NCBI GenBank assembly: GCA_940337035.1 | Contig: CALNHX010001906.1 | Span: 62,001 to 126,000, forward strand | Origin: Agriotes lineatus | Taxonomy: Eukaryota > Arthropoda > Insecta > Coleoptera > Elateridae | DNA: 64,000 nucleotides | Direction: 5' to 3' | Shown here: positions 1-7,863 of the stretch, piece after piece | How the letters are laid out: each line of letters opens with the position of its first letter | Numbering within the stretch: the stretch's first letter is position 1 | Notes under the pieces: model-generated | The model's input: the letters and a program-made list of their open reading frames with translations, nothing else | Database searches by the model: none | What the model was told of the DNA's origin: nothing | Translations under genes and position numbers: made by a program

Positions 1-492
1 GATAGTCTCATATATCACTTTACCCTTCCAAATATATACGATTTTATACGGGAAGATATTCACAAATTTGATACAAGCGATTATCCTCCGAACAATCCAT
101 ATAACCTTCCACAAGTTAATAAAAAAGTAATAGGTCTAATGAAAGACGAAATGAGCGGTAAAATAATTACCGAATTTGTTGGTCTACGTGCAAAATTGTA
201 TGCTTTCAAAACATTAGAGGATGCTGAGAATGGAGAATTTAAAATTTCAAAGAAAGCTAAAGGTATTACCAGAGCTGCTTTGAATAGAATTACATTTGAG
301 AATTACAAAGACTGCCTGTTTAATAACGAAACAGTATTTTGCGATCAGAGAACAATTAGATCAAAAACCCACAACGTATTTTCTTTAAAACAAAGAAAAA
401 AAGCTTTAGATCCACATGATGACAAAAGAATAGTAAACTGTATGTATACTGACACTTTGCCTTGGGGTTACTGCCCACCAACCACATTATAA
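1..492 (+). CDS. Protein-primed family B DNA polymerase, C-terminal fragment (Polinton/adintovirus type)
   Basis: The frame is open from base 1 to a TAA at 490-492, giving 163 residues, so the gene starts outside the window. The first two codons encode Asp-Ser followed by LIYHF. This fits the second half of the DTDS catalytic motif (motif C) of family B polymerases, with the motif straddling the window edge. Downstream are a KDEMSGK...EFVGLRAKLYAF stretch, a KKAKGI segment and a tail with TIRSK, DDKRIV and a terminal WGY. I know this arrangement from polymerases of Polintons/Mavericks and related adintoviruses and bidnaviruses. The enzyme replicates linear viral or transposon DNA using a protein primer. 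No break is visible in this part. The palm and exonuclease domains cannot be judged. Family assignment rests on motif memory, not a search. Confidence 0.75.
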   Translation, partial: DSLIYHFTLPNIYDFIREDIHKFDTSDYPPNNPYNLPQVNKKVIGLMKDEMSGKIITEFVGLRAKLYAFKTLEDAENGEFKISKKAKGITRAALNRITFENYKDCLFNNETVFCDQRTIRSKTHNVFSLKQRKKALDPHDDKRIVNCMYTDTLPWGYCPPTTL

Positions 493-527
493 ACACCAGC
501 TCTCTCTAAGATATCTCAGTCTGCAAA

Positions 528-1253
528 ATGTTACCGTCAAATTCAAATATACTGTGGTTGAACAAAGATCTGTATGTTAAAAATAGAGAAATCTATAATT
601 TCCATTTACGTAATGCTATTGGACGTAACGACTTGCAAACTTTGAAGTATATATTACACAAAATTGGTATTGCTATACCGAGCAAAACTCTTATTTGGGC
701 TACGCACTTTAAAAGTGTTGAAACCGCTATCGTAAATGAAATTTTAAAAACTATGTTAGCTGCCTTTAATGTTATTAGGGAAATTATTAACGAAGTAAGA
801 AGAGGAGAGTTGAAAATTAATACTGAAACAGATCTTAATTTAGTCCTTTCAAAATTATCGTTACAGAACATTACTTCCTACGAGCAGCATTTTCTTATTG
901 AAACAATATCATCTGGCTCTCGAATCGAATTTGCAACTGACGAGCAACAGCAATATCCATATTTTCTTCATGATGCTGTCTTTGAGGCTGCTTATTATGC
1001 CCACAGCAAGTTTATAGAAGACGTGTTCGAATATTTAAATACTAACCATATAACTTATATATTTCAGCCTAGCGTTGTACGTCACCACACAGATATTTTT
1101 AAATGGCTTCAGGAAAATATCAGAAAAGCTGAAAATGGTGAAGCTGTTGGTTGGAGAAGCGGTCCATGTTCCGGTCCCTGGCCTTCAACAACACCTCAAG
1201 ATTATATCGATACTTACACATTGTTAAGTTCTGTTTCGCTTATGTATAAATAA
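528..1253 (+). CDS. Virus-like 241-aa ORF of unknown function
   Basis: An intact 241-residue reading frame starts at ATG 528, only 35 bases after the polymerase stop and on the same strand, so the two look like neighbours in one mobile or viral genome. A CAGT motif lies 8 bases before the ATG and an AATAAA about 15 bases after the stop, so the gene may have its own very short-leader transcript. The protein is hydrophilic and probably mostly helical, with no signal peptide or membrane segment. A Gly/Ser/Pro-rich patch (GWRSGPCSGPWPS, residues about 209-221) is near the C-terminus. I recognise no domain. The expected Polinton genes (integrase, packaging ATPase, capsid, protease) are not here. 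The context, not the sequence, suggests a virus-like role. Confidence 0.6.
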   Translation: MLPSNSNILWLNKDLYVKNREIYNFHLRNAIGRNDLQTLKYILHKIGIAIPSKTLIWATHFKSVETAIVNEILKTMLAAFNVIREIINEVRRGELKINTETDLNLVLSKLSLQNITSYEQHFLIETISSGSRIEFATDEQQQYPYFLHDAVFEAAYYAHSKFIEDVFEYLNTNHITYIFQPSVVRHHTDIFKWLQENIRKAENGEAVGWRSGPCSGPWPSTTPQDYIDTYTLLSSVSLMYK

Positions 1254-1449
1254 TATGTATATTAATTGAATAAAACATATATTTAAGTGTACATTTATTC
1301 TCCCTCTCCTTGTCAAGTTTTGCTTTGCATATGAGATAAATACGGTGTATATATTAATGAAATAAAACACATATTAAAAATAAAATGTCTTTTATTTTAA
1401 TCTTTAATAATTACATGTATAAGTTTATTACCTAACCTAATTTCTATCT
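1254..1449. terminator. Convergent 3' region with polyadenylation signals on both strands
   Basis: This 196-base AT-rich gap separates the 241-aa ORF from the opposing proline-rich ORF. On the plus strand AATAAA occurs near 1268 and again near 1362, inside two similar copies of a TATATTAAT...AATAAAACA stretch, as if the 3' end had been duplicated. On the minus strand AATAAA/AATAAAA signals lie near 1391 and 1427, downstream of the stop of the opposing gene. Overlapping convergent 3' ends like these are common in compact viral genomes. Confidence 0.45.
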
Positions 1450-1839
1450 TTATGGATTTAAATCTAGAGGCAGTGTTGGTTCAGGAAGTGTAAAACTATA
1501 TGTTGCTTGAAACGAAGGAGGTGGTGGTGGTGGTGATGGTGACACCTGTTCCAGTTCGGGTTGCTGTAGTGGTGCGCACCCCTCAAAATTTTGTGTTGGG
1601 CTTAACCACCCCTGAATGTTGGCACAATTTATACAGCTGCAGCCCTCCACCTTTGTTATGTTAGACGACCAGGAGTGTGGTTGTCTCATTGGAGGAGGTG
1701 GAGGAGGAGTATTTTCTTCAGTCTCACTCCAGAGTATAACCTCCTCCTCCTCTTGCTGGCTCCACGGATCGTCAGCCCATGAGTCAAAACCCCAACTATG
1801 ATTTGAGAAGCAGTCTTCGGTAAAAGCTTTCGACATCAT
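1450..1839 (-). CDS. Small acidic, proline-rich ORF in the virus-like block
   Basis: A 129-residue frame reads on the minus strand from ATG 1839 to 1450. Two ATGs are adjacent at the start, so the true start could be one codon later. The N-terminal third is rich in Ser, Trp, Asp and Glu (DSWADDPWSQQEEEEV), the middle holds a run of six prolines, and the C-terminal third has a second run (SPSPPPPPPS). A CSCINCANI segment in the centre could bind metal but is too short to call. No family is recognised. Low-complexity composition makes a chance ORF possible. A TATA-like stretch about 40-50 bases upstream and polyadenylation signals downstream support a real gene. The plus-strand frame over the same bases is a shadow. 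Confidence 0.4.
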   Translation of the reverse strand: MMSKAFTEDCFSNHSWGFDSWADDPWSQQEEEEVILWSETEENTPPPPPPMRQPHSWSSNITKVEGCSCINCANIQGWLSPTQNFEGCAPLQQPELEQVSPSPPPPPPSFQATYSFTLPEPTLPLDLNP

Positions 1840-1874
1840 TGTTATCGTAAAACTAATATTTCTATGATTAGTAT

Positions 1875-1893
1875 TCTTATATATATAATATTT
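1875..1893 (-). promoter_or_regulatory. TATA-like promoter element for the proline-rich ORF
   Basis: Read on the minus strand, TATATATAAG lies about 40-50 bases before the ATG at 1839, the spacing expected for a TATA box with a very short leader. AT-rich surroundings weaken the call. Confidence 0.3.
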
Positions 1894-1904
1894 TCCTCTA
1901 CCTT

Positions 1905-2060
1905 ACACCGGCTGCAGGAAGCTATAACAGGTCTGGACAAGTCTGAACATGTCTGAACAAGTAGACAGCAGATGCGATTAATGGTTTTTGATTATACCGC
2001 TTGTGCAAAATGTGAACATTTTGTATGGCACATTGAACCCGTTGTGAACTAGTTTGAATC
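1905..2060. other. Intergenic stretch with short direct repeats
   Basis: This AT-balanced stretch holds three closely spaced copies of a GTCTGAACA/GTCTGGACA motif (about 1932-1962). Similar words recur at 5553-5570 and 5797-5890, on the far side of the block. No coding frame is seen. Confidence 0.3.
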
Positions 2061-2364
2061 TGTCAGTCTGTCTAACTATCTAGCTGACTGTCCACCTGTT
2101 TACCTGTCTAGCTGTCTATCTGTCTACCTGTTTAGCTGTCTAGCTGTCTACCTGTCTAGCTGTCTACCTGTCTAGCTGTCTACCTGTCTACCAGTCTAGC
2201 TGTCTAGCTGTCTACCTGTCTACCAGTCTACCTGTCTACCAGTCTAGCTGTCTACCTGTCTAGCTGTCTACCTGTCTAGCTGTCTACCTGTCTACCAGTC
2301 TAGCTGTCTACCTGTTTAGCTGTCTGTCTGCCTGCCTGTCTGTCTGTCTGTCTGTCTGTCTGCC

Positions 2365-2401
<37 letters not shown>

Positions 2402-2452
2402 GCCTGCCTGTCTGTCTGTCTGCCTGTCTGTCTGTCTGTCTGTCTGTCTACC
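2060..2452. repeat. Imperfect CTGTCTAC arrays passing into a (TCTG)n tetranucleotide array
   Basis: From about 2060 to 2320 the sequence is a string of CTGTCTAC/CTGTCTAG/CAGTCTAC words with 8- and 16-base spacing. From about 2320 to 2450 it becomes a purer TCTG tetranucleotide array with scattered TGCC variants. The two look like degenerate and recent parts of one microsatellite. Arg/Gln/Thr-rich frames over it are artefacts of the 4-base period. Confidence 0.9.
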
Positions 2453-2922
2453 AAATTTATCGACACTGATAATGGAGGTCATTAACTACATCTGGTGTAA
2501 AGGCCCCATACATTTTAGCAACCTTGTACACTCCCAGATTTACCACTGATTATAATTTGAATTTCCCGCCAAAACCTAGACAGAATTTGATTTTACCGCC
2601 AAACCCTCACGCAGACCTGCGCATAAACCTCCGCGCAGACCCTCACGCTGACCTGTGCAGAAACCCCAGACAACACGCAGAATTTAAATTTCCCGCGCAA
2701 ATGAAATTATTGCAGACATTCAAGCTGAAATTGATCAACTCTACTTTTCTCTAAAACTAACTAAACCTCTACCTAAACCTTCTGTCTGTCTGTCTGTCTG
2801 CCTGTCTGTCCGTCTTTCTGTCTGTCTGTCTGTCTGTCTGCCTGTCTGTCTGTCTGTCTGTCTGTCTGCCTACCTGTCTGTCTGTCTGTCTGTCCGTCTG
2901 TCTGTCTGTCTGTCTGCCTACC

Positions 2923-2971
<49 letters not shown>

Positions 2972-2974
2972 GCC

Positions 2975-3011
<37 letters not shown>

Positions 3012-3330
3012 GCCTGCCTGTCTGTCTGTCTGTCTGTCTACCAAATTTATAGACACTGATAATGGAGGTCATTAACTACATCTGGTGTAAATTTCTCAGA
3101 CAAAGATCCTATACATTTTAGCAACCTTGTACACTCCCAGATTTCCCTCCAAAAAACCTGATCATTATTTAAAATTTCCCGCCAAAACCCTGATCATAAT
3201 TTAAATTTACCGTCAAAACCTGAGTGTAATTTAAATTTACCGCCAAAACCTACGCAGAATTTTGAATTTCCCGCCAAACCATCGCGCAGACTCCCGCGCA
3301 AACTCCCGCGCTGACCTGTGCAGAAACTCC
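2320..3330 (+). repeat. Two ~590-bp tandem units, each a TCTG array plus unique segment
   Basis: The block after the TCTG array (ACCAAATTTAT, GACACTGATAATGGAGGTC, then CTACATCTGGTGTAAA) occurs at about 2450 and again at about 3041, with the segments around them aligning. Each unit has a TCTG array (2320-2450; 2780-3040) and a tail. The tail holds repeated words such as AATTTAAATTTACCGCC and AAAACCTG, then CGCGCAGAC-type words, then CTGTGCAGAAAC. The second copy has an extra 15 bases or so and more of the AATTTACCGCC words. Such repeats are common in the termini of Polinton-like genomes, but I cannot show that this is a terminus. Confidence 0.7.
2780..3040. repeat. (TCTG)n tetranucleotide array
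   Basis: About 260 bases of almost uninterrupted TCTG with occasional CCTG and CCTA variants. It is the second-unit counterpart of the array ending at 2452. Long Arg/Gln/Asp frames on the minus strand come from the repeat. Confidence 0.93.
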
Positions 3331-3334
3331 AGAC

Positions 3335-3510
3335 AACCGGTTTATTTTTGCAACCTTGCACATTTCTCAAACAATGGCTTCGTTGTTTAATTGCGCAGCA
3401 GACAGGCAGGCAGGTTCTGACAAGTTTGGCATTCCAGACAATGACTCACATCCGGTTTATTTTTAGCAACCTTGCACATTCCCTAGACGCTCACATCCAC
3501 AAGTATTGAC
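3335..3510 (+). repeat. Dispersed repeat words (GGTTTATTTTTAGCAACCTTGC type)
   Basis: Two copies of CCGGTTTATTTTT(A)GCAACCTTGCACATT lie at about 3338 and 3452, separated by a CTCAAACAATGGCTTCGTTG segment. A third copy is at about 5430, on the other side of the 150-aa ORF. The copies frame 3500-5400 like imperfect homologous regions. Confidence 0.5.
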
Positions 3511-4906
3511 ACGTATTTTCTATAGTCTGCGCCTCCTTCTAATTTTAGCTTTATTTACACAATTTTAAATGTGATTGTTTAGTTACAAAATGTTTTAAAA
3601 CAAGTTTGAGATTTTCTCTTATACATCTGATTTTTAACCATTCTAGATAAGTTTTTATCCGGCAAAATTATACCGTCCCCTCATCATTGAGTATAGCATC
3701 CTTATTATTGTAGTGTTTGCAGTGATCTAATAGCTTTTACTTGGCTTTATTTTATTTAATTCTTATTCTCTGAGTTTTATTTTAATATTTTGATATCTTA
3801 CCTTTTTGCGCACAGTCTTTAGCATTGTAATAACCTTAGTTATTCGACTCTAATCGACTATTAAAATCAGATAAACCATGAATACCGGATATAGGACAAT
3901 TAAGTAATTAATAACTGCCTGTATCATGCGTTTAACAACTTTGTTAATTCAATTTTAGATTAATATTACTGTCTGTTTATATCTTCTATAGTCTCTGCTA
4001 CAACTATGCTTGTTGCAACCAAAAACTGGACTACCGTTGTAAGAAATCGAAATTCAAATGATAAAACTACACCACCACTCCTTTTAGGAACAATATTTTT
4101 AAGCTGCTTTTTTATTTTTGAAAAAATGTAGTTAAAACATATAGTGCTGTGGCGTCGGATTCATACCATTCTTAAAGCCAAGGTGCTAACACAAGAACAA
4201 AGAAGGTGTTTGTTTTGCGATATGCGGAAGTTGCCGAATCGGATAAACTGAAAAATGCTGACGATTATTTTATCGCTCCTTCTGCTGTTTGAGACTCCGC
4301 TTTCTACCATTTTTTAGTGCTGGAATGTGTATAAGATTGGCTAAAACTACATCAAACTTTTTAATCTGGAAGAGTATTTTTTACTAATATATATATTGCT
4401 GTTCGATATTTGACAAGGCTCGGTTTACAAGTTTTCTGTCTGTCTGTCAGCAGTGCTTTCGAGCCTATCGAATCTTACGGATCTTACGTAAAAGAACACA
4501 ATATTAAATGCTACTGTTGCTAATATCCAAAATTTTTAACTCAGTTTACACTCTGAACTGTAACCTGTAAATCTCTACAGCATAATAATACTTCTTTAAG
4601 AACTTGCTTATTGCTAAAGTGAGGGGATGCCAGCAAAGAGCGAAATAAATAACTATCGGCTCGAGACTGTGTATTTAATAAAGTACGGGAAAAAACACGT
4701 AATATTTACTTTGCTTACAAACAATGTCTCCAACACTTTTGTATTATGTTAAAGACTGTTTACTAACTGACTGTTAATAACTATCAAAATATGCGAGAGA
4801 CTATCAACTACCAGATCCCAGTCACTCGTGTCTTACTCCCCGAGCCTCAGACAAGTTTTCAACAAATAAAACACAGGATATTTTATAAATGTCTTTATTA
4901 TATACA
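3511..4906. other. AT-rich stretch without a recognised gene
   Basis: No frame longer than about 65 codons and no recognisable domain is seen. A short TCTGTCTGTC run sits at about 4435. Repeated TATATAT words occur at 4387-4395. This may be non-coding sequence of the virus-like block or host DNA. The sequence does not decide. Confidence 0.4.
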
Positions 4907-5359
4907 TCATATGGTATTTCTAAAATATTTGTTCACTCTACAATTAACCCTATTTCTAATCGTCTTTAGCATAGCAGGCGCCTGTTCAAAGTAGTCACAA
5001 ACACTTTTAGTTTTCATTACGTCTATGCACATTTGTAACATCCTCTGGTCGTCATTATCAAACAGTAGTACGTCGGAATCGTAGCGGAATTTATTAAAAT
5101 GTATTTTACTACTAATATGCGCTTGAATAATCTTATGTGATGAATCGTAGATTTTGTTATCGAGCTCAATCCATACGTGAAATGTAGGTCTTGCACCGTC
5201 ATAAGCCATAGTACCCCATTTCAGTTCTGGTTTTAAAGGTTTGAATTTTAGTAGTTGTTCGAATAACATCAAACTTGCCGGTAAACACACCCCGTACATA
5301 TTTTCACTTATGAACTCTTGGGATATAACATCACAAATCAGACCTTGTATAGACACCAT
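4907..5359 (-). CDS. Small protein with transglutaminase-like Cys/His/Asp pattern
   Basis: An intact 150-residue frame reads on the minus strand from ATG 5359. Near residue 25 is GVCLPASLMLFEQL, a Cys at the start of a predicted helix. Near residues 62-74 is HVWIELDNKIYDSS, a His on one strand and an Asp on the next. A Cys, then His, then Asp order with this spacing is typical of transglutaminase-like (papain-fold) domains. The adenovirus-type protease of Polintons has its His before the Cys, so this is not that protein. A minus-strand CAGT lies about 11 bases before the ATG. Function is unknown; a cysteine protease or an inactive fold is possible. The fold call is inference from one motif pattern. 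Confidence 0.5.
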   Translation of the reverse strand: MVSIQGLICDVISQEFISENMYGVCLPASLMLFEQLLKFKPLKPELKWGTMAYDGARPTFHVWIELDNKIYDSSHKIIQAHISSKIHFNKFRYDSDVLLFDNDDQRMLQMCIDVMKTKSVCDYFEQAPAMLKTIRNRVNCRVNKYFRNTI

Positions 5360-6551
5360 GATGACGATACTGAGACATATTTGGTTGAATTTCGATATAT
5401 ACTATTAGGCTACAATGGCTTCATACAATTAATCCGGTTTATTTTTTAGCAATCTTGCACATTTTCTCAAACAAAGACAGCATTTAATTTAGCGGTTGTG
5501 AGGATATTTCTCAAACAATAGGTTTCTTTGTTCAATTTTTAACAGCTTTGCAAGCATGTCTGGACAAGTCTAAAGCTTCACATCCTGTTTATCTGATAAT
5601 GGCGGTCAGCAAAAATTCAAACAAAGGCAGCATTCAATTTAGCTGTTGTGCAGATTTCTCAAACAATGGCTTTCATTGTTCTATTTACCAGCTTTGCACA
5701 TTTTAATCTTCAGACAACAATGGCTTCATTTTCTCGAATTTCGTGCTGATTTTAAAACAAGGGATGCCATTGTTCAACAACATCCTGCAAGAATGGACAT
5801 GTCTGTCAGACGATGACTCACATCCGGTCGAGCCTGAGAAAAACAATAGATTCTGATTTACTGATAACATCCTGCAAGAATAGACATGTCTGCATCCCAG
5901 ACGCTCGAGCGTGGGAAAATTTCAAAAACTACACTTTTAACCCAAAAAATTCCCGGAAGTGATCGAGGTCAATGACCCCGACTAGGCCACGCCCACCGGC
6001 TAGGCCTGTGACCTTGACCTCGGCTAGGCCCGTGACCTTCGACTAGACTTAGCCAAGTTTCAAACCAGAGGCCGCCACGTGACACTTAGCCAAGTTTCAA
6101 ACCACCGGAAGTGTCCCAGAACCCGTGTAGGTACTCTACTCATTGGAACTTGTTTGAAGTTGAAACGAAAGGGGTCGTTCTGCCAATTTTTGCTTTCAAT
6201 TTATTGTAAATCATCTGTTTGAGTCTCCAGCAATATCTGATTACCTGCTATTATTGCGGCTAATTTATGATGCGTTTTCTTTCCACGAAGGAGTGCCATA
6301 AACCCGTTTAAGTCGACTCAGAATGAGCATTTTTGTAATAGTAAATAGTCGACGTTACGTAACACGGAATGAACATTTTTACAGGATGCCTGCAAGTCTT
6401 GTAAAGCACGTTTCCGGATGAGTTACGTACATTGCTTGACGCCTGTGCTTCTTCATTTTATCTAAATATGCAAACCAGCGAGTAATTAACGCGATTTTTT
6501 GGCCGTAAAAAATATTCTACAACCTTAATTTTTAACATATCCACCACAAGA
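5360..6551. other. Non-coding stretch with dispersed repeat words
   Basis: From 5430 to 5890 the words seen at 3338-3500 and 1930-1960 recur (CTCAAACAATGG, CAGCATTCAATTTAGC, ATAACATCCTGCAAGAATGGACATGTCTG-like pieces, CACATCCGGT), in imperfect direct copies. From 5940 to 6130 there is a GC-richer patch with repeated GACCTCGGCTAGGCC and CTTAGCCAAGTTTCAAACC words. From 6130 to 6551 nothing is recognised. This may be the end of the virus-like block. No terminal inverted repeat can be tested because the other end lies outside the window. Confidence 0.4.
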
Positions 6552-6645
6552 TTCGGCGTTTTGGGCATTTTCGGCGATTTGTCCATTTTCGGCGATATGT
6601 CCACGGACTACATTCGGCCATTTTCGGCATTTTGTCCACGGTTAC
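6552..6645. repeat. Left fragment of the TTCGGCG satellite, cut off by a BEL insertion
   Basis: This short stretch has the same motif as the array at 12736-17755 (TTCGGCGATTTGTCCATT type units). It ends in GTCCACG then GTTAC, directly before the 5' LTR. The same GTTAC follows the 3' LTR, and joining the two sides restores a normal satellite unit. The fragment and the large array were therefore continuous before the retrotransposon landed. Confidence 0.88.
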
Positions 6646-6865
6646 TGTTCGAGTTTATGCGCCACCCCGGCGCGCCGGTACCAGAGCCACCAGCTGCAGC
6701 GGCGCAAAACATTCATTCTAGCTCGAGATTCGTAGAAGTAGGTCGTACGTTGCTATGTAATTACGTTGGTAAAGTTAAAAATAAAAAATAACCAAAATCC
6801 ATAGTTTTATACAGTCCACAACTTCGAGGTAGAAGTGCCAAGCCACGCTTCTAGCAACAGCAACA
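6646..6865 (+). repeat. 5' LTR of BEL element 1
   Basis: 220 bp, matching 12511-12730 except at five positions that I can see. It starts TGTTCGAGTTTATGCGCC and ends AGCAACAGCAACA. An AATAAAAAATAA-like stretch in the middle (about 6778) could serve as the polyadenylation signal. Confidence 0.95.
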
Positions 6866-6869
6866 TTTT

Positions 6870-6883
6870 TGGTCCTCCGACCC
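6870..6883 (+). other. Candidate primer-binding site of BEL element 1
   Basis: TGGTCCTCCGACCC begins four bases after the LTR. The same TGGTCCT-CGA-CC pattern follows the LTR of the second BEL element at 51066, so the position and word are shared by two independent elements. I do not assign the tRNA. Confidence 0.6.
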
Positions 6884-7335
6884 GTATCTGGTATGCAGCC
6901 AGGTCGTGTGTTTGGACGAGCGCGCCGCCATTGAAGATTTCGCGAGAGCAAGGTGAAGCGAAGCCAGATGCGTACGTGAGTGAATCATTCCTTTTTTGCC
7001 CTTTCCTAAACTTAATAGCTTCTATTATGGCAGTTTATTTCAATTCAATAGTACGTTTATTGCATGTGTAGCAAATATTCATATGTAGTTTCGTTTGTTC
7101 TGTAACTGCGTAACTTCGCGGCAGCTATTTAAGGGTCGTACAAAACATTCATTTACCAGTTTCGTTGGCTGATAACTATTGTTTGCACGTTGTATTCAAC
7201 CAAGGTTGTCTGCAGTAGTTGTAGCCCGCAATTGTATCGATCGACGCATAACTTATCTGTTGTTAAGCGTTATTTCAAGTTTGCTCTATTTGTACCGCCT
7301 GCCCTTTGAATTTTATAGTTCGTACGCATATAATA

Positions 7336-7863
7336 ATGGCGAAAGAGCATAAAAGAGCTTTAATCAGACGCCGTGCGGCCGTCAAATCCGCGGTCACTCG
7401 CTTTACAAATTTTATACGAGACGCAATAGATAGTACGTCGCTGCACGAGATAAAGGCGCGAACGGAAAAACACGAGCTGTGTTTAAGCGAGTTTGAAACT
7501 ACTCAAGCGGAACTTGAAGCGTTAGATGACGACGACAATATTGTCGAGCATGACTCCGAAAGAAACGATTTCGAAAATGCGTATTTTTCCGCCCTTGCAA
7601 CCGCCAATCGCATGATCGAATTGCGGTCAGGTGTTGTAACTTCCTCCGCGCTGAATAATTCGACGCAGTCCCAACAACAATGTAATTCGCTTAGTACAGT
7701 GCGACTACCTACCCTAAATTTACCCGATTTCGATGGCTCTCACTGCAATTGGCCGAAATTTCGTGACAGTTTTTCTACTTTAATACATGAAAATTCGATG
7801 CTTACGAATATTCAAAAATTTGTTTATTTGCAATCGTGCCTTAAGGAAAATCTGCAGAAGTAA
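7336..7863 (+). pseudogene. gag: BEL element 1 Gag, N-terminal part up to a frameshift
   Basis: The first ATG in the frame is at 7336 (MAKEHKRALIRRRAAVKS). The segment is charged and probably coiled-coil over the first 110 residues. It then enters the region typical of BEL Gag, with the LPTLNLPDFDG and WPKFRDSF words (DUF1759 family). Around 7848-7856 the frame is lost: this frame hits TAA at 7861, while the homologous reading continues in the frame one base over (SAEVIEALEV). A single missing base explains it. Gag builds the cytoplasmic virus-like particle and packages the RNA. Confidence 0.85.

Noticed and set aside
2300..3072. Arg/Gln/Asp-rich minus-strand ORFs (RQTDRQTD words)
   Set aside because: They are the TCTG tetranucleotide arrays read in three frames.
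4907..5359. Adenovirus-type cysteine protease of a Polinton
   Set aside because: That family has the catalytic His before the Cys. Here a Cys precedes the His, as in transglutaminase-like proteins.
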